From Spirochaetaceae bacterium (GTDB taxonomy: Bacteria > Spirochaetota > Spirochaetia > Treponematales > Rectinemataceae): DNA of 64,000 bases. The position numbers were made by a program, and so were the translations under genes. Below, in pieces: positions 7,842 to 16,166 of this stretch. Positions within the stretch are counted from its first letter, which is position 1; every line of letters begins with the position of its first letter. The notes under the pieces were generated by a model. The model was not told the origin of the DNA, did not search any database, and saw only the letters and a program-made list of their open reading frames with translations. The stretch spans positions 1-64,000 of the forward strand of contig JANXYQ010000136.1 in the NCBI GenBank assembly GCA_025355995.1, read 5' to 3'.

Positions 7842-9698
7842 TTCCGTCGTCGGCTCCTGCCCCGTCTTGAAGGCGTTCACCGCCGAGTCGAGCCGGGCGC
7901 TGGCTTCCCCCAGTTTCCCCGCGAGCCCCGATACGTCCTGGATCGACGAGGATATCTCCCCCAGCCCCGCGGCTATCTCCGCGATGTTCGACCGGACTTC
8001 CTGGGACACGCGCGCCGCCTCGGTGACCGCGCCGTCGACCGCGACGGCCGCGGCCTCGACGCCGGCGGAGCCCTGCGCCGTCAGCGCCGAGGCCGCCCGG
8101 AGCTCCTTCATGGCGGAGAGCACCCCGCCCGTCTTCGAGCGTATCTCGCCGAGCAGGGTCCCTATCTTCGCCGCCGAGGACGTGACGTTCAGGATCTGGG
8201 CGTCCATCGCCTCGAAGGAGGCGGAGGCGCGGTCCCTCGCGCCGGCCGCCCCGGACATCCGCTCGCTGACGGAGCGGATGGTGTCGCCTATGCTCTTGGA
8301 GCTCTCCGAGGCCGCGCTCGCCAGCTTGCGTATCTCGTCCGCGACGACCGCGAAGCCCTTGCCGGAGTCGCCCGCGTGGGCGGCCTCGATCGCGGCGTTC
8401 ATGGCGAGGAGATTGGTCCTCGAGGCAATCTCCTGGATGACCCTCGCCATTTCGTTGATGTCCTCGACGCTCCTCGCGATCCCGGAGAGGCTCTCGAAGG
8501 TCTCGCCGAAGACCACTCGCCCCTCGGCGGCGGCCTCGACCAGCCGCTCGGCGGCCGCGCGGTCCCCATCGGCGATCTTGCCGATCGAGTCCATGGAGCC
8601 GATCATGTCCTCCATGGAGGACGAGGACGAGACTATCATCGAGTCCTGCTCGGAGATCCTGCCGGTGTACTCGACGATGCCGCGGGTCATATCCCCCAGG
8701 GCCTCGCGGGCGCCGCCTATCCTCGAATCGAGGCCCTCGACCTGGCGCTTGATCGACGACGCGTTGGCGTCGATCTCGACCGCCGAGCTCGAGGCGTCCG
8801 TCAGGGCCAGGACGAGAGCGTCCTTGAGCTCGTCGTTCTCCCTCGAAACGGCCTGGATCTCCGAGATGGAGGCGAGGAGCGAGTCGAGGAAGGCGTTGAG
8901 GTTGCCGCCGAGGAGGCCGAGCTCGTCCCGCGTGGCGACTTCGGCCCTCTCCCTCAGGGCCCCGGTGCCGAGGGACTTGATGGTCCGCTCGATCGAGACT
9001 ATCGGCTTCGCCAGGGAGCGGCTCATCGTGAAGGCTACCAGGAGGGCGAGGCAGACCAGGGCAGCGCCGATCACCGCGGTGATCGCCAGGCTGCGCGCCT
9101 GCGCCTTGGCGAGCTCCTTATCCACCAGGACGTTCTTCTCGGCGATGACGTCGCTCGAGGAGACCAGGGTGTCGGTGAGCCCCGCGGAGAGAGTCGCGAA
9201 ATCCGCCAGGCGCTTGTAGACCTCCTTCAGGTTGTACTTCTTCCTCACGTAATCGTCGGTATAGAACTGCGGGAGCGTCGTCACGTTCGTAGAGAGGAAG
9301 TATTTGAGCGCATCGGCCTTGAGCGCGTCGTAGGAGAGGGCGAGGGCGGTGAGATCGTCGGAGGCGAGGGCTCGAAGATTGTTAATGATCTCGACCGCGT
9401 CCTTGAGCGAGGCGTTGACGCGAGGCAGGTACTTCAGGTTCTGGACCGCGTCGAAGCCGGCGTTGGCCGCCGTCTCCTTCGCCTTGAACCGGACCTGGGA
9501 AGAATCGATTTGGCCCGAATCTAGTATGTTTATCGCCGCGATCAGGTCTTTTACCGAATCGTTGAGGGCGAGGAGGGTCCGCCGCTCGTTTTCGATCCTC
9601 GCGCTCGATCCCTGGCTAATGAAATAAATGGCCGCGATCGCCGCCATGAAGCCCATGGCGCTCGAGGCAAGTAGGAACATCTTGGAACGAATCCGCAT
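7827..9698 (-). CDS. Methyl-accepting chemotaxis protein (membrane chemoreceptor)
   Basis: 623 residues. TM1 lies near residues 5-28, a periplasmic sensor of about 165 residues follows that is mostly helical (four-helix-bundle type), TM2 ([17 protein letters not shown]) is near 190-210, then a HAMP domain and a cytoplasmic signalling hairpin with the conserved tip [20 protein letters not shown]. It would control CheA/CheW and flagellar rotation; the ligand is unknown. ATG 9698 is preferred over GTG 9704 because GAGGG sits five bases before the ATG. TTGACA about 40 bases upstream is a good -35 but no clear -10 accompanies it. The stop overlaps the convergent exported-protein gene. Confidence 0.93.
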   Translation of the reverse strand: MRIRSKMFLLASSAMGFMAAIAAIYFISQGSSARIENERRTLLALNDSVKDLIAAINILDSGQIDSSQVRFKAKETAANAGFDAVQNLKYLPRVNASLKDAVEIINNLRALASDDLTALALSYDALKADALKYFLSTNVTTLPQFYTDDYVRKKYNLKEVYKRLADFATLSAGLTDTLVSSSDVIAEKNVLVDKELAKAQARSLAITAVIGAALVCLALLVAFTMSRSLAKPIVSIERTIKSLGTGALRERAEVATRDELGLLGGNLNAFLDSLLASISEIQAVSRENDELKDALVLALTDASSSAVEIDANASSIKRQVEGLDSRIGGAREALGDMTRGIVEYTGRISEQDSMIVSSSSSMEDMIGSMDSIGKIADGDRAAAERLVEAAAEGRVVFGETFESLSGIARSVEDINEMARVIQEIASRTNLLAMNAAIEAAHAGDSGKGFAVVADEIRKLASAASESSKSIGDTIRSVSERMSGAAGARDRASASFEAMDAQILNVTSSAAKIGTLLGEIRSKTGGVLSAMKELRAASALTAQGSAGVEAAAVAVDGAVTEAARVSQEVRSNIAEIAAGLGEISSSIQDVSGLAGKLGEASARLDSAVNAFKTGQEPTTELEPA

Positions 9699-9758
9699 GC
9701 CCACCCTCGCGTAGAAAACCTCCTATTAGGCTAGTCCTGTATGTGTATTATGTCAATT

Positions 9759-11057
9759 TTAATCAGGCTTCGAACCGGCTCCTTCCGCGGGACCCCTGCG
9801 GAGTGCCTGCAAAACGCCGGATTCCCTGATCGCGAAGGTCCCGGCGAGGCAGATCGCCGAGAGCGCGATAAAAGATATGAGCGAGGGCCCCATCAGTCCC
9901 TTGGCCCCCATCACCGCCATGAGGGCTATGCCCGTAGCCTGGCCCACGAGGAGGAGGAGCCCCTGGGAGGTCGACTCGGGGGCGGGCCTGCCGATCTCGG
10001 CCGCGTACTCGAAGCCGATGGGTCCCGCAGCCATCACGAAGAAGCCGAGGATCCCCGAGGACACCAGGGCCATCGCGTAAGCCGAGGACGGCGTGGGACA
10101 GATCCGCCCGGCGAGGGCGAGGCCGGCGATTCCCGGCACCATGCCCCCCATGCACAGGACGAGGAAGGGCTTGCGCCTTCCGATCACGTCCGAGAGGATC
10201 GGGAGGACCAGGGCGCCGACGATGCCAGCGCCGATCATCACGGTACCGATGAGTCCGTCGGAGTCCACCACGCCGATATGGGCCGCGACGGCGTCCACCA
10301 TCGAGCTTAGCGCGTTGAAGATTCCGAGCCCGATGGCGAAGAGGACGAGGAGTATCCGATAGTCCCTCGATTTAAAAAGGATGAGGAGGCCCGAGCGCAC
10401 GTCCTGCCGCTCGGGGGACTCCTCGACCGCCTGCCGGGGCCGCTCGCGGATGACCGCGAGGGACAGGGCCGCCGCCGCAACCGTGGCGACGGCGTAGGCG
10501 CGCAGGAGGGCCTCGACGCCGCTCCCGTAGCCCGGCGAGGCGGGGTTCCCGTTGACGACCAGGGGACCGACGACCATCGCAAGCGCGATGCCCAGGAACT
10601 GCGCGAGCGACGCGAGCCCCACGGCGGTGCCGCGCTCGCGGAGGGGGAACCAGCGGGCCCCGAGCGCGGTGGCCGCGTTGAGGATAAAGGGCTGGGCGAT
10701 GCCGAGGGCTATCTGGCCGGCGAGGACCGCGGCGAAGCTCGAGGGGAAGACGCCCTTCGCCAGGCCGCCTAGCCCCGCGACCGCGGCGCCCAGGCCGAGG
10801 CCGGCACGGATGCCGAAACTGTCGATAACATACGAAGCGGGGAACGAGAACACGAGGAAGAGGAGGAGATAGGCCATGGCGAGGAAGTCCACGCCGAAGA
10901 CCGAGCCCGCGGGCGCCTGGGCGCCGTAAAATCGCTCGGCGGCCCTGGCGACGGGCGCGAGGGCGACCCATTGCACCTCGACTGCGACGGTGATGACCAT
11001 GTACGCGGCTAGTACAGCCCAGCGATACGGCGAAGCCCTGTCCCTAAGGTCCCTCAT
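9759..11057 (-). CDS. Major facilitator superfamily transporter (FLVCR/DIRC2-like)
   Basis: 432 residues with about 12 hydrophobic segments. TM-linked motifs include SFPASYVIDSFGIRAGL after TM2 and ALGARWFPLRERGTAVGLASL, the latter typical of the FLVCR/disrupted-in-renal-carcinoma branch of MFS permeases; the central cytoplasmic loop is near residue 210. The substrate is not predictable (haem, drugs and organic ions are known in relatives). ATG 11057 has GGAGG five bases before it. A good promoter with an operator-like palindrome just downstream of its -10 precedes it, suggesting repression by a TetR-type regulator not found nearby. Confidence 0.88.
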   Translation of the reverse strand: MRDLRDRASPYRWAVLAAYMVITVAVEVQWVALAPVARAAERFYGAQAPAGSVFGVDFLAMAYLLLFLVFSFPASYVIDSFGIRAGLGLGAAVAGLGGLAKGVFPSSFAAVLAGQIALGIAQPFILNAATALGARWFPLRERGTAVGLASLAQFLGIALAMVVGPLVVNGNPASPGYGSGVEALLRAYAVATVAAAALSLAVIRERPRQAVEESPERQDVRSGLLILFKSRDYRILLVLFAIGLGIFNALSSMVDAVAAHIGVVDSDGLIGTVMIGAGIVGALVLPILSDVIGRRKPFLVLCMGGMVPGIAGLALAGRICPTPSSAYAMALVSSGILGFFVMAAGPIGFEYAAEIGRPAPESTSQGLLLLVGQATGIALMAVMGAKGLMGPSLISFIALSAICLAGTFAIRESGVLQALRRGPAEGAGSKPD

Positions 11058-11076
11058 CGCGCCTCCGATATCATAG

Positions 11077-11118
11077 TGAGTGACCGCTCATTCTATCTCG
11101 GTATTTTTGATCAGGCAA
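11077..11118 (-). promoter_or_regulatory. Promoter and TetR-like operator of the MFS transporter gene
   Basis: On the minus strand TTGCCT (11118-11113), a 17-base spacer and TAGAAT (11095-11090) make a good sigma-70 promoter. Directly after it TGAGCGGTCACTCA (11090-11077) is an imperfect palindrome of the kind bound by TetR-family repressors, positioned over the expected transcription start. Confidence 0.55.
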
Positions 11119-11143
11119 GCATAACCCGCCGCGAGAAAAGCGG

Positions 11144-11172
11144 TTGCGGTTCGAGCCTCGCCATAGCATACT
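11144..11172 (+). promoter_or_regulatory. Promoter of the tatT TRAP operon, apparently leaderless
   Basis: TTGCGG (11144-11149), a 17-base spacer and CATACT (11167-11172). Only seven bases separate the -10 from ATG 11180 and no Shine-Dalgarno sequence is present, so transcription should begin at or next to the start codon. Confidence 0.5.
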
Positions 11173-11179
11173 CTGCACT

Positions 11180-12085
11180 ATGCGTTCTATCCGGATACTC
11201 GCGGCTGCCTCGGCCGCGGCCTTGATGCTAAGTTCTTGCGCCATAATCGGGGCGGTCTCGAAGGTGCAGACCGTCCTCACCGGCGAGGAGGACCCCGAGA
11301 TAGCGGCCGGGGCCCTCCCCACCTTCATCATGGCCACCGAGGCCCTGCTCGAGGCCGATCCGAAAAACCAGGCCAAGGCCGTGACGACGGCTTCATTATA
11401 TGTCATGTACGCGAATGCCTTCGTCCAAGGCCCGGCCTCCTCCCTGCCCGACGCCCGCTTCGAGGAGAGGCAGGTGGCCTACGACCGGGCGGGAGCCCTC
11501 TACCGGCGCGCCTTCAAGCTCCTGTCCTCAGCCCTCGATCGCCGTTCGCCAGGGCTCGTCGAGGCGGCCGTGGCGGGGAAGGCGGACCTGTCGCACCTGC
11601 GCAAGGCGGACGTGCCGCTGCTGTACTGGAGCGCGGTTTCGGTCCTGGCCGGATTCGGCCTCAATCCGCTGGACTTCAAGAGCGCGCGCTACCTGGGCGT
11701 CGCCCCGATCTTCCTCGCCCGCGCGGCCGAGCTGGACCCGGGCTGGAACGGCGGCTCCATCTACGGCATCTACCTCTCCTACTACGCCGGCATGCCCGAC
11801 TTCCTGGGCGGCGATCCCGCCAAGGCGGAGGACTCCTATCGGAAGGCCCTCGCCTATTCGAAGGGCGGAAGCGCCTCCCTTTTCGTATCCTACGCCACCT
11901 CCATCTGCGTCCCGAAAGAAGATTACGCGGGCTTCAAGACCGCCCTAGGCAAGGCCCTCGCGATCGATCCCGACGCTGCCCCGGAAAACCGCCTCGAAAC
12001 CGTCCTAGCCCAGAAGAACGCACGTCGACTCCTCGCCGAGGCCGACAAGTACTTCCCCGACACCGAAGGAGCACCTACGCCATGA
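11180..12085 (+). CDS. tatT: TRAP transporter-associated TPR lipoprotein (TatT)
   Basis: 301 residues. Lipoprotein signal peptide with lipobox LSSC and acylated Cys20, then helical TPR-like repeats such as AEDSYRKALAYSKGG. The pattern ALYRRAFKLLSSALDRR and WSAVSVLAG is that of TatT (PF16811 type), first described as Tp0956 of Treponema pallidum. There it forms a periplasmic trimer that docks the TRAP binding protein TatP. The next gene starts inside its stop codon (ATGA, 12082-12085) and encodes that binding protein, so the assignment is firm. The start at 11180 is set by the signal peptide; an in-frame start 36 bases earlier would spoil it. Confidence 0.93.
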   Translation: MRSIRILAAASAAALMLSSCAIIGAVSKVQTVLTGEEDPEIAAGALPTFIMATEALLEADPKNQAKAVTTASLYVMYANAFVQGPASSLPDARFEERQVAYDRAGALYRRAFKLLSSALDRRSPGLVEAAVAGKADLSHLRKADVPLLYWSAVSVLAGFGLNPLDFKSARYLGVAPIFLARAAELDPGWNGGSIYGIYLSYYAGMPDFLGGDPAKAEDSYRKALAYSKGGSASLFVSYATSICVPKEDYAGFKTALGKALAIDPDAAPENRLETVLAQKNARRLLAEADKYFPDTEGAPTP

Positions 12086-13092
12086 GCATCCGCAGGGCCG
12101 CACTCGCACTACTCCTCTCCGCCTCCGCCACGATCATCACCCTCCCATCGCCCGCGGGCGCGCAGACGCTCACCCTCAGGATGGCAGCCAACGTTCCCGC
12201 GTCGAGCCCCTGGGACCTCGGGCTGAAGCGCCTCGCAGCGGAATTCGACCGCGTCTCGGGAGGGCGGGTCAAGATTACCTTCCCGCAGAGCGCCCACGTC
12301 GCCACGGAATCGGACATCATCCAGAAGATGAAGCTCGGCGTGGACGGGGCCCTGCTCACCACCTTCGGCCTCGCGGAGCTCTACCCGGACAGCCTCGTTC
12401 TCTCGATGCCCAGCTTCATCCGCGACGACGCCGAATTCGACGCGGTCCTCGCCGCCGTCGACCCGCTCGTCAAGGCGAAGCTCGGCGACCGCTATGTCGT
12501 GCTGGCGCTCTCGAAGGGCGGCTGGATCAGGTACTTCTCGAAGGCGCTCATCGCGTACCCCTCGGATCTCGCCAAGCTCCGGATATCGATAGATCCGGGC
12601 AGCGACAAGGTCATCCAGCTCATGGAGAGCGTCGGCGCGAGGACGGTCAAGGGAACGACGGCGGACTTCCTCCTCCAAATCAACTCCAACACCGTGGACG
12701 CCACCATAGTGAGCCCGATCTACATAGCGAGCCTCTGGTCCCAGCTCAGGGGCAAGATCGCCTACATGTCGAGCTTTAAGGTCTCGCCCTTCATCGGCTC
12801 CATCGTCTTCAACAAGGCGAGCTGGGACAAGGTGCCGGCCGAGCTCCGCCCCCAGCTCGAGCAAGTCATCCGAGACATGTCCAAGAAGATCAGCATCGAC
12901 AGCGCCAAGCTGGAAAGCGACGCCATCGCCTCTCTCGACGGGATCAGGTCGCCTCCCGAGCCCGCCGACGCCTCCGCCAAATGGGCCGAACTGATCGCGC
13001 AGAGGCGTAACGGGATCATCGCGCAGATGTTCTCGGCCGACATCCTCGATACCATGGACGCCGCCCTAGCCAAGGTCCGGAAGTCCAAGTGA
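12082..13092 (+). CDS. tatP: TRAP transporter periplasmic substrate-binding protein (DctP/TatP)
   Basis: 336 residues with a cleavable signal peptide (MSIRRAALALLLSASATII...AQT) and the DctP fold. RMAANVPASSPWDLGLKRLAAEFDRVSGGRVKI starts the mature protein, and TTADFLLQINSNTVDATIVSPI lies in the ligand-recognition half. An Arg that clamps a carboxylate in most DctP proteins is not obvious at the usual place, and related TatP proteins are thought to bind hydrophobic ligands, so the substrate may not be a simple dicarboxylate. It is coupled to tatT by an ATGA overlap and to the permease by GTGA. Confidence 0.92.
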   Translation: MSIRRAALALLLSASATIITLPSPAGAQTLTLRMAANVPASSPWDLGLKRLAAEFDRVSGGRVKITFPQSAHVATESDIIQKMKLGVDGALLTTFGLAELYPDSLVLSMPSFIRDDAEFDAVLAAVDPLVKAKLGDRYVVLALSKGGWIRYFSKALIAYPSDLAKLRISIDPGSDKVIQLMESVGARTVKGTTADFLLQINSNTVDATIVSPIYIASLWSQLRGKIAYMSSFKVSPFIGSIVFNKASWDKVPAELRPQLEQVIRDMSKKISIDSAKLESDAIASLDGIRSPPEPADASAKWAELIAQRRNGIIAQMFSADILDTMDAALAKVRKSK

Positions 13093-15032
13093 GCGGCGGG
13101 GACCAGAGCGCTATAGCGCCTCACAACGCCGCCCCCGAGGGCGCGATTATACATACGCTCCGACTGATATTGATCGCCATCGCCGCCTCCGCGGTGGCCG
13201 CCATCATCGCATTCCCGATCGCGGACCTGACCCTCGCGCGCATCTTCTGGAAGGGCATTCCCGCGGCGGCGACCATCGCCGACCACGCCACCCTCATCCT
13301 GGCATTCTCTGCCGCGGCCCTCGCCTCCCTGGACAAGCGGCACATCTCGCTCGCAGGCGGCGAGAGCGTCCACGACGACCCGAGGAAGGGCGCCCTGGCC
13401 AAGATCCTCGCGTCCTTCGGCGACGTCGTGGCTGTCACGACCCAGACCTGTCTCTTCTGGGCGGCCCTCTCCCTCACCCTTACCGGCTTCGACGCCGCCG
13501 CGCGCGTGTGGATAATACCTACGCGAGTCATCGCCGGGATCATGCCGCTCTCCTTCGCCCTCATGACGGCCTTCACCATCCGCAACGCCGGGCGACGCGC
13601 GGGCCTCAGGGCGATAGCGGCCTTAGGCATCGCGCTCGGGAGCCTCCTGGCGTCCAGCTGCGTCCGCAACTTCTCGGCGGCCGCCTTCGGCTCCGCCCCC
13701 GCCTTCCTCGGCCAGGCCGCGGCTGCCGCCCAAGCCTTTGTCGGAGCCTACGGCCTGCCACTCGGGGTGCTGATGGTCCTCGCCGTGCCCTTCGGCGCGC
13801 CGATCTTCACGGTGCTCGGCGGAGCCGCGGCCATCCTCTTCGTCGGGAACGGAGCCTTCATCGAGCTCGCGCCCAGCGAAGCCTACTCCCTGCTCAAGGG
13901 CGGCTCCATCTCCGCCCTTCCCCTATTCGGGATTGCCGGCATCCTCCTCGCGGAGTCTGGCGCGGGCAAGCGCTTCGTGGCGGTGTTCCGCGAGCTCTTC
14001 GGCTGGTTCCGCGGCGGCGAGGCCATCGCGGCCGTCCTCGCCTGCGCCGTCTTCAGCACCTTCACCGGGATCAACGGCGTCACCATCGTCGCCCTGGGCG
14101 GCATCCTGGCGACCGTCCTCTCCCAATCCGGGGGTCTCTCGGAGGACCGGAGCAGGGGCCTCATCACCGCGAGCGGGGACATCGGCCTCCTCATCCCGCC
14201 GAGCGCGGCGGTCATCGTCTACGGCGTCAACGCCCAGTTCCTCTACGGCCCCTCGGAGGGCTTCACCATCGTCTCGCTGTTCAAGGGCGCCCTCGTGCCG
14301 GGCTTCATCCTCATCGCGGCCATGTGCGTCGCGGGCGTAATCATGTCGCCGAAGAGGGCCCCGCGAGAGCGGACCTTCAGCGCCTCCTCGTCGCTCGGCG
14401 CCCTCAAACCGGCCGCCCTCGAGCTCCTCGTGCCCGTCCTCGCGATACTGCTCTACTTCACGGGCCTCGCGGGCCTGCGCGAGATCGGCGCCCTCGCGGT
14501 GCTCTACATCGCGATCGTCGAGTCCGTCGTCAAGAAGGAGCTCGGTCCGCGCAAGCTCGTCGCGGCCCTCGGCAAGGCCTTCCCCATAGTCGGCGGCACC
14601 CTTATGGTGATCGCCGCCGCGCGCGGACTCTCCTTCTACCTCATCGACGCCAATGTCCCCGCCGCATTCACCACATGGATCCAGGCCTTCGTGAGCTCGA
14701 AATTCGTCTTCCTCCTCCTCCTCAACCTCTTCCTGATCGTGGTCGGCTGCCTCATGGACATCTTCTCCGCGATCCTCGTCGTCTCGCCCTTCCTCATCCC
14801 CCTGGGCATCGCATTCGGCATACCCCCGGTGCAGTTCGGCGTGATCTTCATCATGAACCTCCTCCTCGGCTTCCTCACTCCGACGGTCGGCATGAACATC
14901 TTCCTGGCGAGCTACACTTTCAGGAAACCCGTGCCGCGCATCGTGCGCGACGTCTGGCCCTTCATCATCGTACAGGCGGCGGTGCTCATACTGGTGACCT
15001 ACGTGCCCGCCCTCTCGACCATACTCAAGTAA
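13089..15032 (+). CDS. dctQM: TRAP transporter fused small and large permease (DctQ-DctM)
   Basis: 647 residues. The first 190 or so form the four-helix DctQ part (IADHATLILAFSAAALASLDKRHISLAG is the conserved loop). The rest is the 12-helix DctM domain, with GASGDIGLLIPPSAAVIVYG-like signatures and FGVIFIMNLLLGFLTPTVGMNIFLA near the C-terminus. The fused subunit drives ion-coupled uptake of the ligand delivered by TatP/TatT. The GTG start at 13089 overlaps the tatP stop (GTGA). The three genes form a complete transporter operon; the Q-M fusion is common in the TatT-type systems. Confidence 0.93.
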   Translation: MSGGDQSAIAPHNAAPEGAIIHTLRLILIAIAASAVAAIIAFPIADLTLARIFWKGIPAAATIADHATLILAFSAAALASLDKRHISLAGGESVHDDPRKGALAKILASFGDVVAVTTQTCLFWAALSLTLTGFDAAARVWIIPTRVIAGIMPLSFALMTAFTIRNAGRRAGLRAIAALGIALGSLLASSCVRNFSAAAFGSAPAFLGQAAAAAQAFVGAYGLPLGVLMVLAVPFGAPIFTVLGGAAAILFVGNGAFIELAPSEAYSLLKGGSISALPLFGIAGILLAESGAGKRFVAVFRELFGWFRGGEAIAAVLACAVFSTFTGINGVTIVALGGILATVLSQSGGLSEDRSRGLITASGDIGLLIPPSAAVIVYGVNAQFLYGPSEGFTIVSLFKGALVPGFILIAAMCVAGVIMSPKRAPRERTFSASSSLGALKPAALELLVPVLAILLYFTGLAGLREIGALAVLYIAIVESVVKKELGPRKLVAALGKAFPIVGGTLMVIAAARGLSFYLIDANVPAAFTTWIQAFVSSKFVFLLLLNLFLIVVGCLMDIFSAILVVSPFLIPLGIAFGIPPVQFGVIFIMNLLLGFLTPTVGMNIFLASYTFRKPVPRIVRDVWPFIIVQAAVLILVTYVPALSTILK

Positions 15033-15043
15033 AAGGGCATACT
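15015..15043 (+). promoter_or_regulatory. Candidate leaderless promoter of rnhA
   Basis: TCGACC (15015-15020), exactly 17 bases, then CATACT (15038-15043), with ATG 15052 eight bases further. It straddles the end of the TRAP permease gene. No Shine-Dalgarno sequence lies between the -10 and the ATG. Confidence 0.45.
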
Positions 15044-15051
15044 CCGCGGCC

Positions 15052-15582
15052 ATGGAAGACGACAAGGGCGTGATCATCTACACGGACGGCGGCTGCTCGG
15101 GCAATCCGGGCCCGGGCGGCTGGGCCTTCGTCATGAGAATCCCGGCGAGCCGGGATTCTCATGACGCGCTCAACCCTGGGGTTGAGCGATTAAATCGGGA
15201 CCTACCGGCGAACCACGAGATCCTCGGCTCGGGCGGCGAGGCCAATACCACCAACAACCGAATGGAGCTCAGGGCGGTCATAGCCTCCCTCGAGGAGGCC
15301 GAGCGCCGGATCGCGGGAGCGATCCCCGCGCCCCCCGTCGTCGTGTACACGGACTCGCAGTACGTGAAGAACGGCATCGGCTCCTGGATGGCCAATTGGA
15401 AGCGCAACGGTTGGCGCACGGCCGACAAGAAGCCGGTGAAGAACAAGGAACTTTGGGAGGAGCTCGACCTCGTCAACGCCCGCGTCAAGCCGAAGTTCCT
15501 CTGGGTGAAGGGCCATGCCGGAGTGGACGGCAACGAGCGCTGCGACGCCCTGGTGCAGGTGGAGATCGCGAAATTCAGATAG
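15052..15582 (+). CDS. rnhA: Ribonuclease HI with in-frame palindromic insertion
   Basis: 176 residues. All RNase HI features are visible: TDGGCSGNPGPGGW with the first catalytic Asp near residue 8, TTNNRMEL with the catalytic Glu72, YTDSQYVKNGI with the third acidic residue, and WVKGHAGVDGNERCDALV with the flexible-loop His and final Asp. It would degrade RNA in RNA/DNA hybrids. Between GPGG and TTNN there are 42 residues against about 20 in the E. coli enzyme. The extra length coincides with two abutting perfect palindromes (15129-15188, 60 bases, 20 codons) that keep the frame. The insertion lies in the beta1-beta2 loop, away from the active site, so the enzyme can plausibly still work. 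Confidence 0.92.
   Translation: MEDDKGVIIYTDGGCSGNPGPGGWAFVMRIPASRDSHDALNPGVERLNRDLPANHEILGSGGEANTTNNRMELRAVIASLEEAERRIAGAIPAPPVVVYTDSQYVKNGIGSWMANWKRNGWRTADKKPVKNKELWEELDLVNARVKPKFLWVKGHAGVDGNERCDALVQVEIAKFR
15129..15166. repeat. 38-bp perfect palindrome inside rnhA
   Basis: Arms of 18 bases (15129-15146 and 15149-15166) are exact reverse complements around a 2-base centre GA. The left arm reads CGTCATGAGAATCCCGGC. The repeat lies wholly within codons 26-39 of rnhA and abuts a second palindrome. Confidence 0.9.
15167..15188. repeat. 22-bp perfect palindrome inside rnhA, adjacent to the first
   Basis: CGCTCAACCC (15167-15176) and GGGTTGAGCG (15179-15188) are exact reverse complements around TG. 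It starts at the base after the 38-bp palindrome ends, so together they form a 60-bp double hairpin translated in frame. Confidence 0.9.
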
Positions 15583-15669
15583 GGGGGGGCCTGTCACGTA
15601 GGTCGCGTACCTCGCTCCGCCTAGATTCATGAGGGCTCCGCGAAGCCCGCGACCTACGTGACACCCCCC
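15582..15669. repeat. Long inverted repeat at the 3' end of rnhA
   Basis: TGTCACGTAGGTCGCG (15592-15607) pairs perfectly with 15648-15663. A run of eight G before the left arm faces six C after the right arm, extending the stem. The 40-base loop contains a smaller GGGCT/AGCCC hairpin. It follows the rnhA stop and has no T-run, so it is not a classical intrinsic terminator. It may be a mobile palindromic repeat or an RNA-stabilising stem. Confidence 0.8.
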
Positions 15670-16166
15670 GCCTTACCGCAGTTCTCAACAGTGTCGCTGC
15701 ACTCACCCGATTCACGCCGCGTTCCTTTCATTGTTGCGATCACACGCGCCCCGAGCCGGGGAGTTCCGCGATTGAGGCATCGTTTTTACTAACGACCACG
15801 CTACCCCCACACGATAATTGATTCTATCTAGAGGAACTTGACTGACCAGTCGGCCGTATGCTAGTCTCCGGTTCGATGAAACTGACGGGCATGGATGGCA
15901 TGGGCCGCTCCTTCTCGGGAGCCGCTTCGGCGAATCGGGGATCTAGCCCCCGCGCCTCCTCCGGCCCGGCCCTCCGCTACTCCTTCCTCTATTTCTTCTT
16001 TTATTCCTATCGACGCTCCTTCGCCGTCCGGCCTGGCGAAGCGAGCGCGTAAATCCTTCAAGGCCGGCGACAACGAAGCCGGCTTGGTCCCCGCTTCAAT
16101 CCACAGCAGCCGCTCGCATTGGAAGGACGTCGCCGAATGAGCGATTCCGTTCGGACATATAGGGCC
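15670..16166. other. Intergenic stretch without a supportable gene
   Basis: About 500 bases between the rnhA inverted repeat and the end of the convergent aminotransferase gene. Short open frames exist on both strands (for example 15876-16052 and 15895-16140) but have no ribosome-binding site and biased composition. Visible signals are a palindrome GACTGACCAGTC (15840-15851) preceded by TT, resembling a TetR-type operator, and a smaller inverted repeat around GCCGGC near 16060-16082. No tRNA or riboswitch was recognised. It is the largest non-coding gap in the window. Confidence 0.6.

Noticed and set aside
15582-15669. Intrinsic terminator of rnhA
   Set aside because: The stem is long but the loop is 40 bases and no T-run follows on either strand, so it is listed as an inverted repeat instead.
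15858-16140. Short frames on both strands in the gap after rnhA
   Set aside because: No ribosome-binding sites, biased composition and no recognisable domain; frames on both strands overlap one another. Looked for a TetR gene because of the nearby palindrome but none of the frames has its helix-turn-helix.
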